This document shows, in pieces, positions 15,776 to 24,998 of a stretch of 39,393 bases of DNA. The first letter of the stretch is position 1, and each line of letters opens with the position of its first letter. This DNA is from an uncultured Saprospiraceae bacterium (GTDB lineage Bacteria > Bacteroidota > Bacteroidia > Chitinophagales > Saprospiraceae), in NCBI GenBank assembly GCA_938041325.1, contig CALIAG010000050.1:1-39393 (forward strand). The letters run 5' to 3'. A program made the translations under genes and the position numbers. The notes beneath the pieces are model-generated. The model did no database searches. It was given only the letters and a program-made list of their open reading frames with translations, and was not told the DNA's origin.

Positions 15776-16720
15776 TTGAAAAAAACATCCCTTCAGGTCG
15801 AAAAAATCAATGAATTAATGGGACATAAAGCAGCTATCTATGCTATGGACCATGGAGAGCAGCCTCCTGAATTCTACTCTGTTGCAGGCGAAGGATGGTT
15901 GGTAAAATGGGATTTAAACAACAGTACCGACGGTGTTTTAGTCGCTCAAGCAAAATCCAACCTATTCTCCATTAAAAAACTCAAGTCTAATCGTGTTCTT
16001 TCTGGCAATATGAATGGCGGATTGCACTTGATTGATCTCGAGTCAAAGGATAACAACCGAGACATCGCCCACCATTCAAAAGGCATTTACGCGATTAAGG
16101 AGATTGCTGATTACTTCCTGACTGCCGGAGGAGATGGTTTGTTGACCAAATGGAATGCAAGCTCATTTCGGGCTATGGAAAGCCTCCAATTGTCTGAAGC
16201 TAGTTTGAGAAGTATCGCCATCCATCCGAGCAAAGCACTTGCCGCTATTGGAGCCAGCGATCAAAACATATACTTTATTGATTTAAAAAGTTTTGAATTA
16301 CTCAATGTTATTGAAAAAGCGCATGACAATTCTGTATTTTCGCTTCACTTTAGCAGATTGGGCAATCAACTGATCAGTGGAGGAAGAGATGCGCACTTAA
16401 AGGTTTGGGAAATACCCGATAAAATAGAAAAGGAATGGAAACCAGAAGCAGTAAAAGATATAGCTGCGCACTTGTTCACCATAAATAAGATCACGTTCCA
16501 TCCAACTCTAAACTTTTTTGCAACGTCCAGTCGGGACAAAAGCATTAAGATATGGAATGGACAAACATACGAACTGCTAAAAGTTATTGATTTTGAAAAA
16601 TACAAAGGCCACGTCAATTCTGTCAACGATTTACTTTGGTCTACTTACAATAATTACCTAATCTCCTGTAGTGATGACAGACGAATTATCATATGGAAGA
16701 TTGACTTCGAAGAAAAATAA
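15776..16720 (+). CDS. WD40-repeat beta-propeller protein
   Basis: The 314-residue protein consists of seven WD40-type repeats, enough for one closed propeller. Clear examples are HDNSVFSLHFSRLGNQLISG ending in KVWEI, FTINKITFHPTLNFFATSSR ending in KIWNG, and GHVNSVNDLLWSTYNNYLIS ending in IIWKI. There is no signal peptide, so it is probably cytoplasmic and acts as a protein-interaction platform. I take the TTG at 15776 as the start, because the residues before the first in-frame ATG (15818) form part of the first blade (VEKINELMGHKAAIYAM); that ATG would cut into it. It is the first gene of a tight operon with dcd (4-nt gap) and the helicase; the functional link to them is unknown. Confidence 0.85.
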   Translation: MKKTSLQVEKINELMGHKAAIYAMDHGEQPPEFYSVAGEGWLVKWDLNNSTDGVLVAQAKSNLFSIKKLKSNRVLSGNMNGGLHLIDLESKDNNRDIAHHSKGIYAIKEIADYFLTAGGDGLLTKWNASSFRAMESLQLSEASLRSIAIHPSKALAAIGASDQNIYFIDLKSFELLNVIEKAHDNSVFSLHFSRLGNQLISGGRDAHLKVWEIPDKIEKEWKPEAVKDIAAHLFTINKITFHPTLNFFATSSRDKSIKIWNGQTYELLKVIDFEKYKGHVNSVNDLLWSTYNNYLISCSDDRRIIIWKIDFEEK

Positions 16721-16724
16721 TTAA

Positions 16725-17261
16725 ATGATACTATCAGATACTAAAATAAAAGAAGCTATTGAATCCGGTGATATTGTAATTCAACCGTTTCAAAAATCTG
16801 CTCTGGGTACCAATTCCTATGATGTTCATCTGGGAAAATTTCTAGCCGTTTATAAAAACAGGGATCTAGATGCCAAGAAACACAACGAAGTCAATCATCT
16901 TGAGATTCCGGAAGAAGGCTTTGTTATCCAACCGGGTACACTTTATCTTGGAGTAACAGAAGAATATACAGAAAGCCATAGCGCTGTGCCTTTCCTCGAA
17001 GGAAAATCAAGTGTAGGTAGACTCGGCATTGACATTCATGCTACAGCAGGTAAAGGAGACGTTGGTTTTTGCAACACCTGGACTTTGGAATTGTCTTGTG
17101 TCCAACCTGTGCGCATATATGCAGGCATGCCAATCGGGCAATTGATTTATTTTAGCGTGGATGGAGATATTGAAAATTACTACAATAAAAAGCCGAACGC
17201 AAAATACAATGACCGCACCATCAAACCTGTAGAGTCTATGATGTGGAAAAATAAATTTTAA
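16725..17261 (+). CDS. dcd: dCTP deaminase
   Basis: The 178-residue protein matches the trimeric dCTP deaminase/dUTPase superfamily, Dcd branch. It starts MILSDTKIKEAIESGDIVI and carries the family signature EGKSSVGRLGIDIHATAGKG, followed by VGFCNTWTLEL with the catalytic Glu. The enzyme converts dCTP to dUTP for dTMP synthesis. Its length agrees with monofunctional Dcd. It follows the WD40 gene by 4 nt and precedes the helicase by 9 nt, so the three are almost certainly co-transcribed. Pairing a nucleotide-pool enzyme with a DNA-repair helicase is plausible but may only reflect shared expression. Confidence 0.95.
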   Translation: MILSDTKIKEAIESGDIVIQPFQKSALGTNSYDVHLGKFLAVYKNRDLDAKKHNEVNHLEIPEEGFVIQPGTLYLGVTEEYTESHSAVPFLEGKSSVGRLGIDIHATAGKGDVGFCNTWTLELSCVQPVRIYAGMPIGQLIYFSVDGDIENYYNKKPNAKYNDRTIKPVESMMWKNKF

Positions 17262-17270
17262 GCCAAACAA

Positions 17271-20200
17271 ATGAATCTCAAAATAATTTCTGCTGGAGCC
17301 GGAAGTGGCAAGACCTATCGTCTTACCCAAGAAATGGTTGCCTTACTCAAGTCTGGAGTACGCCCCAGTGGAATTATAGCCACTACTTTCACCAACAAAG
17401 CGGCCGCTGAACTTCAAGAACGAGTCCGGATCAAATTACTCGAAGAAGGACTTAGTCAACAAGCAAATGAACTGTCCAACGCTCTTATTGGAACAGTCCA
17501 CAGCCTTGGTGTAAAACTTTTAAAACGCTTTGCTTTCGAAGCAGGTGTTTCACCTGAAGTTGATATCATCGCGGATGAAGATCAACAAATCCTTTTCAAC
17601 AAATCATTGGCCACCGTTTTAACTGGTGAACGTATTCAAAAAATGGAGACTTTAAGTCTTCAATTGGGATTTTACAAATCAGATCGAATAGATTGGAGAA
17701 AGTCTGTTAAACAACTTTCCGACTTAGCCAGAGCAAATGATTTTAACCAAGAAGTAATTGAAGAAAGCAAAATAAATTCCTTCGAAACATTTTCTGCTTT
17801 CCTTGAAAAAAAAGATACCAAAACAAATTTTACAGAAGAGCTTAAAAGACATATTAAAGAAACTTCTGAAAGGCTTGATGCCAATGAAGACCAAACCAAA
17901 GTCACCGCAGGTGCCATTGCGGAACTCCGAAAAGTAAGCCAGCAATTAAAACTCAATGACAATCTCCCTTGGTTTTTGTGGGCAAAAGTCAGCAAATTAA
18001 AAGTTGGCGCAAAGAGCAAAGATGATGTGGAAGCACTGCAATTATTTGCAGCCAGCCATATTGCTCATCCCCAATTCCATGAAGACATCCAAGCGTATAT
18101 TTACGGCATTTTTGATATCGCTTCTGCCGCATTAACGGAATACGAAGCATATAAAAAGCAGCGAGGTCTCATCGATTACATCGATATGGAAATTCAGGTT
18201 CGAATGTTGCTGCAAGATCCTCATGTCAGAGACATTTTGTCGAACGAGCTTGACCTGTTGATGGTGGATGAATTTCAGGATACGAATCCCATTCAACTTG
18301 ATATCTTTTTGAAACTAAGTCATTTGGCCAAACATTCGGTTTGGGTAGGCGATCCCAAGCAATCCATTTATGGTTTTCGGGGAGCAGATCCAAAGTTGAT
18401 GCTAGCGATCATGAAAGACAATGGTGGTGTAAAACCCGAAGACATTCAGGAGCACTCCTGGCGTTCTCGAGAAGATATTGTCAATCTGACCAATGCATTG
18501 TTTTGCAAAGCCTTCCCTGCTTTAAAGACGGAGCAAATCGCTCTAAAAGCCAAACGCAAAAAAATTGCATCAAAAGATTCCATCAACAAAACCAACGAAC
18601 CCATTGAAGTGGGAGATGCCATCGTCCATTGGCATTTTGAATCGGAAGGAAAAAGATCGAGTCAGGATTGGTTCAACAATTGCATTGCAATCGGAATCAA
18701 AAAACTCCTTGCCCGAGAGACTTTGATTTTACCAAAAGACGAGACAGAATATAGAAAAGTTTTACCCGGAGATATCGCCATCCTTTGCAGAACAAATGCG
18801 AAGTGCTTGGCCCTTGCAGAATCATTGCACCGACAAGGACTCAAAGCTGCCGTTGCTCGCAATGGCTTGCTAGAAACAGCAGAAGCAAAACTAATCCTTG
18901 CTTGCTTAAAGTACATTCTTAACCAAACGGATAGCCTATCTGTTGCTGAAATATTATTATTGGCGACGCCAATACAAATTGAAGAAATCATTGACGATCG
19001 TTTACAGTTCCTTGATAAACACCCGGACGATTATCGGCATAAAAACTGGGCAGGTAAAGAAGCGATCATTGAACGGATCAATGGTTTTCGGGAAAAGGTT
19101 TTGGAGTTTTCATCTGCAGAATTGCTCAATTACATTTTAGAAGATTTGGACTTAAGACGAATCATTTCTAAGTGGGGAAATGTTTCTCAGCGCATGGCCA
19201 ACATTGATGTACTGCGCAAATTTGCATTGCACTATGAAGAAGGCTGCAACAGGCTACATACCGCTGCATCTTTAGGTGGTTTTTTATTGTGGTTAAATGA
19301 AAAAGCAGGAAATACAGCCGACAACCAAGGCAGCGGTGAAAACGCGCAAGCTATTAATATTTTGACCTACCACAGAAGCAAAGGTTTAGAATGGCCGGTC
19401 TTAATTTGCCACAACTTAGAAAGCAAATTAAATGATAGCTTGTTTGGAGTCCAATTGATTGATAAAAACGAAGAACCAGATCTAGACGACCTACTGGGTA
19501 ACCGTTGGATACGATACTGGATAAATCCTTACGCAGACCAAAACAGAGGCACGACCCTAATGGCAGCGATGGAAGAAAGTGAAGCACAAAAAGCGACAAA
19601 ATCCAGGGCATTGCAAGAAGAAGCCAGATTGCTTTACGTCGGCATTACAAGAGCCAGAGATTATTTGATTTTTCCAACAAGATCTACAAAACCTGCATGG
19701 TTAAATCGTGTTTGGCACAATGGTGAAAATGAAGATCAGATATTGGATGCTTCCAATTCTGAAACACCATGGGAATGGGAAGGAAAAATAATAATGAAAG
19801 AAACGGAGGTCGAAATGGTCCCTTCACAAATTCCGCATAGTGAAGTAACGGAAGATTCTATCCTCTACATCTCTGAGCGAAAAGGTCAGCAAGAATTTGA
19901 GAATTTATTTATCGCTTATAAAAATGAATCCAGCATTGATAATGTGCAGATAAAATTAGTGAAGCAACATTCGTATGGCAGCGATCTTGCTTCAGAAGAT
20001 CGGGAATTACAGCAACAGCTTTCACAAGCTTTTCAAAAATATTTTACTGGATTTTCTATTCAATTGAGCCAAGTCAAAAAAGCAGAAATGGCAGCGCTTC
20101 AATTAGAAAAAAATCTATTGAGCGATGAATTAGAAAGCGATCTATTGGCGCAACAAGCAGAAGGGTTTTATCAACTGATTCAAAAAGAACACGCACCAAT

Positions 20201-20489
20201 TGCTATCAAGAAAAACTATCCTATACAAAGTGAATTCCAAAAAAGGTTTTTTCAGACAAAATTCGATTTGTTATTAGAAGCTGATAAAGAAGTCATTTTA
20301 ATTCAAAACGCCAATACAGGAAGTTCTAAAAAGGAGATGGAATCTTATTGTAAAAAACAATTGGATTTCGTCTATTATGCTTCCGAGAGTTTGAAAGCAA
20401 TTTATAAGAAGAAGATTAGAGCTTTCATCAATTTTCCAGTCAAAGGTTTAATGATCGAGTTGGTCATTCTTAAGTCCTCCCGAAAATAA
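17271..20489 (+). CDS. UvrD/AddA-like superfamily 1 helicase with degenerate C-terminal nuclease region
   Basis: The 1072-residue protein carries the full SF1A helicase set: Walker A AGAGSGKT (residues 9-15 region), motif Ia ATTFTNKAAAELQERV, motif II VDEFQDTNP near 331, motif III WVGDPKQSIYGFRGAD near 358, motif IV HSWRSREDIV, motif V TYHRSKGLEWPVLI near 698 and motif VI LLYVGITRARDYL near 787. Size and layout resemble AddA/RecB-type repair helicases. The C-terminal segment FDLLLEADKEVILIQNANTG sits where AddA has GxxD...DYKT, but the catalytic D-x-K is replaced by I-Q-N, so the nuclease is probably inactive. No AddB-like partner is in the window. It likely acts in double-strand-break processing (inference) and is the last gene of its operon. 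Confidence 0.9.
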   Translation: MNLKIISAGAGSGKTYRLTQEMVALLKSGVRPSGIIATTFTNKAAAELQERVRIKLLEEGLSQQANELSNALIGTVHSLGVKLLKRFAFEAGVSPEVDIIADEDQQILFNKSLATVLTGERIQKMETLSLQLGFYKSDRIDWRKSVKQLSDLARANDFNQEVIEESKINSFETFSAFLEKKDTKTNFTEELKRHIKETSERLDANEDQTKVTAGAIAELRKVSQQLKLNDNLPWFLWAKVSKLKVGAKSKDDVEALQLFAASHIAHPQFHEDIQAYIYGIFDIASAALTEYEAYKKQRGLIDYIDMEIQVRMLLQDPHVRDILSNELDLLMVDEFQDTNPIQLDIFLKLSHLAKHSVWVGDPKQSIYGFRGADPKLMLAIMKDNGGVKPEDIQEHSWRSREDIVNLTNALFCKAFPALKTEQIALKAKRKKIASKDSINKTNEPIEVGDAIVHWHFESEGKRSSQDWFNNCIAIGIKKLLARETLILPKDETEYRKVLPGDIAILCRTNAKCLALAESLHRQGLKAAVARNGLLETAEAKLILACLKYILNQTDSLSVAEILLLATPIQIEEIIDDRLQFLDKHPDDYRHKNWAGKEAIIERINGFREKVLEFSSAELLNYILEDLDLRRIISKWGNVSQRMANIDVLRKFALHYEEGCNRLHTAASLGGFLLWLNEKAGNTADNQGSGENAQAINILTYHRSKGLEWPVLICHNLESKLNDSLFGVQLIDKNEEPDLDDLLGNRWIRYWINPYADQNRGTTLMAAMEESEAQKATKSRALQEEARLLYVGITRARDYLIFPTRSTKPAWLNRVWHNGENEDQILDASNSETPWEWEGKIIMKETEVEMVPSQIPHSEVTEDSILYISERKGQQEFENLFIAYKNESSIDNVQIKLVKQHSYGSDLASEDRELQQQLSQAFQKYFTGFSIQLSQVKKAEMAALQLEKNLLSDELESDLLAQQAEGFYQLIQKEHAPIAIKKNYPIQSEFQKRFFQTKFDLLLEADKEVILIQNANTGSSKKEMESYCKKQLDFVYYASESLKAIYKKKIRAFINFPVKGLMIELVILKSSRK

Positions 20490-20892
20490 AATAAGTTTTT
20501 GTGATTATTGTTTGAATATAGACGAGAAAACTACCATTGCGTAACTCCTTTGTTTTAGCTATTCACTTTTTAAAATCAAGCTAATTTCAGCTGACACTCT
20601 CTTCTTTCCGGCCTTTTCCCCTACTCAACTTGTTATATTTCAACCCATTCTGATTATATTTTAAGGTAAAAAAACAAGGCATCTAAGCTAAAATACTGAT
20701 TGACAAGCATATAACTTTTGGGTATTTTTCGCTTCTAGGGTGAAAAAGTTATCCCAATAATACGTATGACTCCTTTTTTTTATATAATTTTGTTATAACA
20801 GACTTTAAGATAACCTTCGAATACACTCAATTTAGTTTGGAGTTATTTTAAGTTAAAAGTATTTATTTTTTTAAACACTATACCAAAACACT
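20490..20892. other. Intergenic stretch with a candidate -7 element for the SPOR gene
   Basis: The 400 nt are A/T-rich with no gene. TAATTTTG at 20785-20792 matches the Bacteroidota -7 consensus exactly, about 100 nt before the SPOR-domain gene, but no TTTG was found at the usual upstream spacing. No strong terminator for the helicase operon was seen. Confidence 0.45.
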
Positions 20893-21561
20893 ATGAGCTC
20901 TATACTAAAGTATGTCGCTATTCTATTGTTTGTAGCCCTCTTCGGCGCATGGTTCATGCAAGTTTTCAAATCTTGTAATACAAGCAAAGCTGCCACCACA
21001 TTTACCGAATCTCTTGATGATGCAACAGATGCCGCCACAGATCTCGTTGACGGTGACTCAGATGTTGATCTTGACGAAACTGACCTCGAAGACCTTTACG
21101 ATGAAGAAGAAGAAATGGATGAAATTCTAGCTGAAGCAGAAAAAGATGAAAGTCTTTTGGATGAGTCAGATGAAGAAGATTCAGACGCAGACGACGATGC
21201 TGATGGTGCAACTGACGACAATGATGAAGGAGAAGCGACTTTAGCCAGTTCCGATAATGACGAAAATACTAAATCAAGTACGAGTTCGTATAGCTCTAGA
21301 AGTGGAGATGCCAGTTCTAGATACCTTGTCGTTGCAGGAGCATTCATAAGCAAAAATGGTGCACAGCGAACTTTGAATCAATTAGACCGTCTTGGATACG
21401 ATGATTCTGAAATCGTAAAATTTGATTTTTCAGAATACCATTCCGTATGTGTGGACAGGTTCAGAGATGAAGGTTCTGCTCGCAGATTGTCAAGAGAGTT
21501 AAAGGCAAAAGGAATAGAAGCGTATGTACATAAGAAGAGAAAAATGAAAAAGAAAAGCTAG
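20893..21561 (+). CDS. Membrane-anchored SPOR-domain protein with acidic linker
   Basis: The 222-residue protein has an N-terminal membrane helix (YVAILLFVALFGAWFMQVF), an extremely acidic low-complexity linker of roughly 85 residues rich in Asp, Glu and Ser/Ala, and a C-terminal SPOR domain from RYLVVAGAFISKNGAQ to GIEAYVHKK. SPOR domains bind denuded glycan strands of peptidoglycan, typically at division sites. The layout (anchor, flexible spacer, SPOR) matches FtsN-like and other septal SPOR proteins, but the short length and lack of an FtsN motif leave the exact role open. The C-terminus is strongly basic (KKRKMKKKS). It is monocistronic, with hairpins directly downstream. Confidence 0.88.
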   Translation: MSSILKYVAILLFVALFGAWFMQVFKSCNTSKAATTFTESLDDATDAATDLVDGDSDVDLDETDLEDLYDEEEEMDEILAEAEKDESLLDESDEEDSDADDDADGATDDNDEGEATLASSDNDENTKSSTSSYSSRSGDASSRYLVVAGAFISKNGAQRTLNQLDRLGYDDSEIVKFDFSEYHSVCVDRFRDEGSARRLSRELKAKGIEAYVHKKRKMKKKS

Positions 21562-21571
21562 GCTTTTCGGC

Positions 21572-21593
21572 AAAGATCTGATTGGAGATCTTT
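21572..21593. terminator. Short hairpin after the SPOR gene
   Basis: AAAGATCT (21572-21579) pairs with AGATCTTT (21586-21593) around GATTGG. It has only a weak T/A-rich tail and may be a 3' stabilising hairpin ahead of the main terminator. Confidence 0.5.
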
Positions 21594-21611
21594 AATAATA
21601 AATGATAAAAT

Positions 21612-21648
21612 AAAACCTCTAGGGACTGCTGTCGCTGGAGGTTTTTTT
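21612..21648 (+). terminator. Intrinsic terminator after the SPOR gene
   Basis: AAAACCTC (21612-21619) pairs with GAGGTTTT (21638-21645), with a smaller inner stem GAC/GTC, followed by a continuous run of T to 21648. It lies 50 nt after the stop. Confidence 0.85.
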
Positions 21649-21854
21649 GTACTGGAATATTATAAACTACTTTTTGTTTTACCACACTCATTTTGATGTG
21701 TCAATTGTTTGTTATACGTAAAACTGATTCTACATCTATTTCTTTTTTTAAGGATAAGTCTTATCCAAATAATACTTCCAAATTAATACTATATTAGTGT
21801 AAACTGCGGTTAAAAATTTGAATCTGCTTTTAATAAGCGTAAGAATGGGTTTCA

Positions 21855-24605
21855 ATGAAAAAAACATTTCCTTTAATTCTCTTTTTTTGCATTTTGGGTT
21901 CAGGACTTTCCTGTTTTGCCCAAAACAGTTTTGGAACTACTTCTTCCTCCAACTCAAAAATTAACCCGTCTTTTCCAGATTCACTTATTCAAAATTTAAA
22001 TTCCGTAAACCAAAAGGAACGACTAAATATCTGGCAAACATTCATTGAAGATTTCAAAGCCAGTGAGGCATCTTTGTATGAACTTGCAGTCCTTACTGCC
22101 TGCGATGAAGCAAAAAGTATTCTGTCGGCTGATAGTGCTGCAATATGGTGCTTCGAACAAAAAATGAGTTTGAAACGGTCTTACAGATATTCAGGAGATG
22201 TTAAGAAAGCACTGGAAATTCTGGTAAGAGAGAAAGATTATGTTGATTCTTTAGCCGCGAGTAACAATGGTACACACATCTTACAAGCTCTTTGGCATTC
22301 CGCCGCCGCACATTACTACTATATGGATTCAGATACTGAGCTTACAATAAAGCATATGCTGAAATCCAAAGAGCTGTATCATAAAAATGGAGAATTTGGA
22401 AAAGACTTTCAGATTCATAGTCGTTTAGGAGCAACAAAAAGTTGGGCAGGCAGGTTAGAAGAAGCATTAGTCGATTATACCATTGCAGATTCAATTGGGC
22501 GTAATAATGCAAATATTGCACAAAGAAGTAAAATTTATCTAAAATATAAAATCGGTTTACTTCACTCACAGATGGACAACAGAGAGGCCGCAAACAATTA
22601 TTACCAAGCCGCTCTTGCAAATTCAGAACTCCTTCCAAAAATTAATTTGATTCGAGTAAAGCTAGATTATTACAATAATTTATGCTGGATGGGAAAAAGT
22701 GTGCAAGCTCTGGAAGGTTTCAATAATTTGGAATCTCAAATTGATACCACCATAAACACTCATCTAGGTACTCTTTATAATAGCTATGCCAATTGTTTAG
22801 TAAGATCTGGTCAATTCGATAAAGCCATGATATATAATGACAAGTTCCTAAGTTATCGATCGGATGATTTTGAAAAAAGACAAGAAGAACAAATTGCAGA
22901 AATGCAAACCAAGTTTGAGGTAAGGGATAAAGAGGCGAAAATAAAAGAACTTGAATTAGAAACAGCAAATGCAAAAACAAAGTTTAGGCTACGTGTTTTG
23001 TTCATTACTTTAATTGCTGTAGGAACACTGCTATTCCTTTTATATAGAAATAGAGTTAATCAAAAACAGATTAAAGCAGAAAGAAACCGAGACCGACAGA
23101 TCTCACAAAACAGAGATCGCCTTTTCTCGTCCATCACGCATGATATCCGCACCCCACTGGCTCTAATGATGGCTCCTTTGGAACGAATTGGTAATTTAAC
23201 CGACGATAAAAACATCCAAGCGGATGTCAAGTTAGCAAGAAGAAATGGCAGCAGACTGATGGAACTGTTCAATCAAATATTGGATTGGAATAAAGCAGAA
23301 GCAAAGGCATTAATTTTGAACAATCAAGTTGGAAGAATGGATCTTTCCTTATCTACACTCTGCAATAGATTCTATCAACTTGCACTTGAAAACAATATTA
23401 ACTTCAAACACTCTATTAATGTTCCAAATGGTCAATTCTCTTTGGACTATGATAAAATAGATAAAGTCCTTTCTAATCTAATTAGTAATTCTGTCAAATT
23501 CTGTGAAGCAGGTCAAACCATTCAACTTGATATTTTTTATAGAGAAAACAACAATGATTCTTTTTTAGAAATAAATTGCAAAGACAACGGCCCGGGTATA
23601 TCACTTAAGGATCAAGAAAAACTTTTTGATAGATATTATCAGGGAGAACACGGAAAAATAAAAGGCGGTACAGGTATAGGAATGGCACTTGTTAAAGAAT
23701 TGGTTGGTTTAATGAAAGGATCTATAACCTTAGACTCCTCACCAAATAAAGGAGTAAACTTCGCTCTCACAATTCCCGTCAAAGAAGTAACGGACATCAT
23801 GGTTTCAAAACCATTGGATGAAAAATCTTTAATAGAAAATCAAAAAGATGAACAGATCCTTGTATTAGTAGTGGAAGACGAACCGGAGTTACTTGAATTT
23901 TTGAATTCCGTACTAACAGAAGATTACAAAGTTGTAAAAGCAGAATCTGCAAATGTTGGTTTAGCAATTGCATCAAGTCGTATTCCGGAGATCATAATTT
24001 CTGATTGGACATTACCCGATCAAACAGGAGGTTGGCTTTGTAAGGAATTGAGTAAAAATCCATTGACCAGTCATATTCCCGTAATAGTATTGACTGCACA
24101 TAATATTGCTACCTACCGTGAATTAGCCTTTGATGCTGGTGCGGTGGCTTTCATGAACAAGCCTTTTAAAATTGACATTCTAAAAAAACAGATCAATACT
24201 ATCTTGAATCAGCAAAAGCGAATGAGGTTAAAGTGGGGTGCAGTTGGAAGTGAAAAAGCATCTAAAGAAGATAAACCACCTCTGGACTCGTTTGTGCAAT
24301 CCGTATTGGAGTGTATAGAAAACAATCTTTCTGATGAATATTTTGGCGTTGAAAAAATGGCTAACCTTCTGCACTTGAACCGAGTTCAGTTATTTAGAAA
24401 ACTAAAAAATACTATTGGAAAAAGTCCGAGTCAACTCATCAAAGAACACCGATTGAATCGATCAAGAGAATTATTAAGAGACACGCAAAAGACTGTATCT
24501 GAAATAGCTTACGAAGTTGGGTTTTCCGACCCTAACTATTTTAGTACTGCTTACAAAAAACACTTCAATGCTTCTCCTTCTGACGACAGAAGCCTTAAGT
24601 CATAA
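21855..24605 (+). CDS. Hybrid two-component regulator: TPR sensor, histidine kinase, receiver, AraC-type HTH
   Basis: This is a one-protein two-component system of 916 residues. In order: signal peptide (1-22, ending CFA), periplasmic helical TPR-like region (about 90-340), coiled coil (340-377), membrane helix (about 378-397), HisKA with SSITHDIRTPLALMMAPLER (His429), HATPase with N-box NLISN (541-545), DNGPG (577-581) and GGTGIGM (604-610), receiver domain with VVEDEPE and phospho-acceptor Asp717 (ISDWTLPDQTG) plus Lys769, and a C-terminal AraC/XylS helix-turn-helix (about 815-910, VSEIAYEVGFSDPNYFSTAY). All catalytic residues are present. Classical Bacteroides hybrid regulators sense glycans through beta-propellers; the TPR-type sensor here suggests another cue. 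Target genes are unknown, and no glycan-utilisation locus is adjacent. Confidence 0.95.
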   Translation: MKKTFPLILFFCILGSGLSCFAQNSFGTTSSSNSKINPSFPDSLIQNLNSVNQKERLNIWQTFIEDFKASEASLYELAVLTACDEAKSILSADSAAIWCFEQKMSLKRSYRYSGDVKKALEILVREKDYVDSLAASNNGTHILQALWHSAAAHYYYMDSDTELTIKHMLKSKELYHKNGEFGKDFQIHSRLGATKSWAGRLEEALVDYTIADSIGRNNANIAQRSKIYLKYKIGLLHSQMDNREAANNYYQAALANSELLPKINLIRVKLDYYNNLCWMGKSVQALEGFNNLESQIDTTINTHLGTLYNSYANCLVRSGQFDKAMIYNDKFLSYRSDDFEKRQEEQIAEMQTKFEVRDKEAKIKELELETANAKTKFRLRVLFITLIAVGTLLFLLYRNRVNQKQIKAERNRDRQISQNRDRLFSSITHDIRTPLALMMAPLERIGNLTDDKNIQADVKLARRNGSRLMELFNQILDWNKAEAKALILNNQVGRMDLSLSTLCNRFYQLALENNINFKHSINVPNGQFSLDYDKIDKVLSNLISNSVKFCEAGQTIQLDIFYRENNNDSFLEINCKDNGPGISLKDQEKLFDRYYQGEHGKIKGGTGIGMALVKELVGLMKGSITLDSSPNKGVNFALTIPVKEVTDIMVSKPLDEKSLIENQKDEQILVLVVEDEPELLEFLNSVLTEDYKVVKAESANVGLAIASSRIPEIIISDWTLPDQTGGWLCKELSKNPLTSHIPVIVLTAHNIATYRELAFDAGAVAFMNKPFKIDILKKQINTILNQQKRMRLKWGAVGSEKASKEDKPPLDSFVQSVLECIENNLSDEYFGVEKMANLLHLNRVQLFRKLKNTIGKSPSQLIKEHRLNRSRELLRDTQKTVSEIAYEVGFSDPNYFSTAYKKHFNASPSDDRSLKS

Positions 24606-24934
24606 TCTGCTTAGGGTATCCCTGTAAAAAGATAAAAGGTTAACTATAAACTAGTTGGCCTTCTATTTTTAGGATTAAAATTCTCTGGAATTTTTAAACT
24701 TTCAAAAACTAAAACGGAAGGCAAAAAAATAAAAAGAACTAGAGCACTTCTAAATTTCTCACACAAAGGCCTGACTAAATGGGATGATTTAGTTTTTAAA
24801 AATGGAGTACTCCTATCCCAAAAAGATTATAACTATTTGGAAAACACTAGGATAGTTTAAATGACTTTTCGTTTGAAAAAAATATATTTCGTTGAGATAA
24901 ATAAAGAAAACTCGTATTATAATTCTTGGAAACA
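24606..24934. other. Intergenic stretch with a start-less reading frame
   Basis: About 330 nt between the hybrid regulator and the convergent lipoprotein gene. A plus-strand frame stays open from a stop near 24640 to the TAA at 24858-24860 and would read, for example, KWDDLVFKNGVLLSQKDYNY, but it has no ATG, GTG or TTG start. It could be a decayed gene end or chance in A/T-rich DNA. I recognise no family. Confidence 0.35.
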
Positions 24935-24971
24935 AAACAGCTTCTCAACATTTAATTCCGAGAAGCTGTTT
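24935..24971 (-). terminator. Terminator hairpin of the convergent lipoprotein gene
   Basis: AAACAGCTTCTC (24935-24946) pairs perfectly with GAGAAGCTGTTT (24960-24971) with a 13-nt loop. On the minus strand it continues into TTGTTT, 28 nt after the lipoprotein stop. On the plus strand it is followed by a looser T-rich tail, so it may also stop readthrough from the left. Confidence 0.8.
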
Positions 24972-24998
24972 CAATTGATTTTTCAGGGACTCTCAATT

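Noticed and set aside
20890-21360. Ser-rich and His-rich minus-strand frames opposite the SPOR gene
   Set aside because: They are antisense reflections of the acidic GAT/GAA-rich linker of the SPOR protein.
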